Assembly: GCA_021807585.1 (NCBI GenBank)
Contig: JAKBCQ010000235.1
Location: forward strand, 1 to 5,573
Reading direction: 5' to 3'
Length of the DNA stretch: 5,573 nucleotides
From: Planctomycetota bacterium
GTDB lineage: Bacteria > Planctomycetota > Planctomycetia > Isosphaerales > Isosphaeraceae
Below the pieces are notes generated by a model, which searched no databases, had not been told where the DNA came from, and saw nothing but the letters and a program-made list of their open reading frames with translations. A program made the position numbers and the translations under genes. This document shows, one piece after another, positions 4,033 through 5,573 of the stretch. Each line of letters opens with the position of its first letter. The stretch's first letter is position 1.

Positions 4033-5414
4033 GTCGTCGCGAACTCGATTCCACATCGGTTGAAACATTGCGCGATTGGGATCGAAGTCACTTGTGGCAT
4101 CCGTTTGCGAATCAGGCCGAGTGGGATCGCGACGATCCGGTCGTGATCGACCGAGGTGATGGAGTATATTTATATGATCGACTAGGAAACCGTTATCTCG
4201 ACGGAGTGAGTTCTCTTTGGTGCAACGTTCACGGACATCGGCGATCCGAGCTTGATCGCGCGATCGTCGAGCAATTGGGGTCGATTGCGCATTCGACGCT
4301 TCTTGGAATCACACATCCGACCGCGATTGCGCTCGCGAAACGGCTTGTCGAGCTGGCGCCCGAAGGTCTGACGCGCGTGTTTTTTTCGGACGACGGCGCG
4401 ACCGCGGTCGAGGTCGCTCTTAAAATGGCGTTTCAATATTGGCGTCAGCTCGAGAGCCCCGAGCCGAAACGGACGAAGTTTCTCGCACTTTCGAACGCGT
4501 ATCACGGCGACACGCTGGGGGCCGTCGGGGTGGGCGGAGTCGAGCGGTTCCACGCGACGTTCGGGCCGCTCCTTTTCCCCACGCTCCGCGCTCCCGCTCC
4601 GTTTTGTTACCGTTGTCCGTTGTCGCTTGAACATCCTAAATGCGCAATCGCGTGTTTGAACGAAGTCGAGCGTTCGCTTTCCGAACACGATGGAGAAGTC
4701 GCCGCGGTCGTCGTCGAGCCGCTCGTCCAGGGCGCCGCGGGGATGATCGTTCATCCGCCGGGTTATCTTGGCGGGATCGCATCATTATGCAAAAAGTATA
4801 ATGTGTTGTTGATAGCCGACGAGGTCGCGGTCGGGTTCGGGCGGACGGGGACGCTTTTCGCGTGCGAGGCCGAGGGGGTTTCGCCCGATTTTCTTTGTCT
4901 CGCCAAGGGGCTTACGGGGGGATATCTCCCGCTCGCCGCCACGCTTACGACCGAGCGCGTGCGGGGGGCGTTCGTCGGCGACGAAATCAATCCAAAAACA
5001 TTCTATCATGGGCATACTTACTCAGGCAATCCGCTCGCCGCGGCGGTCGCGCTGGCGAATCTTGATCTTTTTGGGAGCGACGAGACGCTCGATAAGCTTC
5101 CCGCCAAGATCGACCGGCTCGGCGCGGGGCTTGAGGGGCTCGCCCGGCTCGATCACGTCGGCGACGTTCGGCGGCGCGGTCTGATCGCGGGGATCGAGCT
5201 GGTTCTCGATAAGGAGACCAAGACACCGTTTTCCGCGAGCGATCGGATCGGCGCCCGCGTGTGCCTGGTCGCGCGGCGGCTGGGCGTGCTGCTTCGGCCT
5301 TTGGGAGACGTGATCGTGATCATGCCTCCGCTTTCGATCGACCTCGAACAGATCGACGAACTCGTCGCGGTCGTAAGCGATTCGATCATCGAAATCACCC
5401 GACCTCTTTTATAA
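4029..5414 (+). CDS. bioA: 7,8-diaminopelargonic acid synthase (DAPA aminotransferase)
   Basis: This PLP-dependent class III aminotransferase converts 8-amino-7-oxononanoate (KAPA) to 7,8-diaminononanoate in biotin synthesis. The 461-residue protein shows LWHPF (22-26), DGVSSLWCNVHGH (58-70; Trp64), NAYHGDT (156-162; Tyr158), IADEVAVGFGRTG (262-274; Asp264), LAKGLTGGYLPLA (291-303) with PLP lysine Lys293, FYHGHTYSGNPLA (325-337) and LRPLGD (422-427; Arg423). Phe26 and Val430 replace Tyr17 and Tyr398 of the SAM-using E. coli enzyme. Several segments resemble the lysine-using B. subtilis enzyme as I recall it, so the amino donor may be lysine. An insertion at 193-209 carries four cysteines (CxxC, then CxxxC). 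The start overlaps the upstream stop as ATGA and has no clear Shine-Dalgarno, so it probably depends on coupled translation; an upstream extension of the same frame lies wholly inside the hydrolase gene. bioD follows after 25 bases. Confidence 0.95.
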   Translation: MSRRELDSTSVETLRDWDRSHLWHPFANQAEWDRDDPVVIDRGDGVYLYDRLGNRYLDGVSSLWCNVHGHRRSELDRAIVEQLGSIAHSTLLGITHPTAIALAKRLVELAPEGLTRVFFSDDGATAVEVALKMAFQYWRQLESPEPKRTKFLALSNAYHGDTLGAVGVGGVERFHATFGPLLFPTLRAPAPFCYRCPLSLEHPKCAIACLNEVERSLSEHDGEVAAVVVEPLVQGAAGMIVHPPGYLGGIASLCKKYNVLLIADEVAVGFGRTGTLFACEAEGVSPDFLCLAKGLTGGYLPLAATLTTERVRGAFVGDEINPKTFYHGHTYSGNPLAAAVALANLDLFGSDETLDKLPAKIDRLGAGLEGLARLDHVGDVRRRGLIAGIELVLDKETKTPFSASDRIGARVCLVARRLGVLLRPLGDVIVIMPPLSIDLEQIDELVAVVSDSIIEITRPLL

Positions 5415-5439
5415 ATATCAATCCATCAATACTGATAAA
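5415..5439 (+). other. AT-rich bioA-bioD spacer without Shine-Dalgarno
   Basis: The 25-base gap is mostly A and T and contains no purine-rich ribosome binding site before the bioD ATG. Low RNA structure in this spacer and in the first bioD codons may allow initiation instead. A TATAAA at 5410-5415 could be a -10 box for an internal promoter, but no -35 match lies 17 bases upstream. Confidence 0.4.
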
Positions 5440-5573
5440 ATGAGCCAAAATAAATCATTCATTATTAATGATATCCCCGGTTTGTTCGTCACCGGGACCG
5501 ATACCGACGTGGGCAAAACGTTCGTCGCGTCGGCGATCGCGCGGCGTACGAAGGCTTTGGGGTTGAAGGCGGG
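5440..5573 (+). CDS. bioD: Dethiobiotin synthetase, N-terminal part, cut by the window edge
   Basis: BioD closes the ureido ring of dethiobiotin from 7,8-diaminononanoate, CO2 and ATP, the step after BioA. The visible 44 codons contain GLFVTGTDTDVGKTF (14-28), the BioD form of the P-loop, with Lys26 and Thr27 as the phosphate-binding pair. Helix residues ASAIARRTKALGLKA follow. The first 12 codons are AT-rich, unlike the GC-rich codons after them, and add about 13 residues before the usual BioD beginning. An in-frame TTG at 5482 is an alternative start but is no better supported. No Shine-Dalgarno is seen. Position 25 bases after bioA places it in the same operon. The rest of the protein lies outside the window. 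Confidence 0.93.
   Translation, partial: MSQNKSFIINDIPGLFVTGTDTDVGKTFVASAIARRTKALGLKA

Noticed and set aside
4182..4754. 190-codon minus-strand frame inside bioA
   Set aside because: bioA has full-length homology on the other strand; this frame is a shadow.

Overview
The window looks like chromosomal DNA from a moderately GC-rich bacterium, most likely a member of the Planctomycetota. This rests on the style of the LipB-like protein, on sparse or weak Shine-Dalgarno sequences, and on dense GATC/CGATCG words (about 90 GATC and about 18 CGATCG by hand count). No rRNA or other phylogenetic marker is present, so the assignment is an inference. I saw no insertion sequence, CRISPR array, tRNA, phage gene or sign of recent transfer.

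Layout. (1) Positions 1-839, minus strand: a lipB-family gene, then 19 bases downstream the start of a second gene that runs off the left edge. A good sigma70-like promoter with two flanking inverted repeats lies upstream at 988-1033. (2) Positions 840-1281 are non-coding and divide the minus-strand genes from the plus-strand genes. (3) Positions 1282-2317, plus strand: a six-helix membrane protein overlapping by 8 bases a small winged-helix transcriptional regulator. A terminator-like hairpin follows. (4) Positions 2318-2765 are non-coding: an AT-rich island, a strong 9-bp hairpin and repeated CGAATTCG palindromes. (5) Positions 2766-5573, plus strand: queF (preQ0 reductase, queuosine pathway), an S-adenosylmethionine hydrolase of the former DUF62 family, bioA and the first 44 codons of bioD, probably one transcript. 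The hydrolase and bioA are joined by an ATGA overlap.

Functional reading. The right half joins two cofactor pathways (queuosine and biotin) around an enzyme that destroys SAM. BioA in many bacteria uses SAM as amino donor, which would make this neighbour suggestive. However, this BioA has Phe and Val at two positions that are Tyr in the SAM-using E. coli enzyme, and its sequence resembles the lysine-using B. subtilis type. The left half carries a LipB-like protein in which both expected catalytic residues (Lys and Cys) are missing from their usual places. I found no clearly new multi-gene system. The most interesting points are the altered LipB active site, the probable donor switch in BioA, and the coupling of a SAM hydrolase to biotin synthesis.
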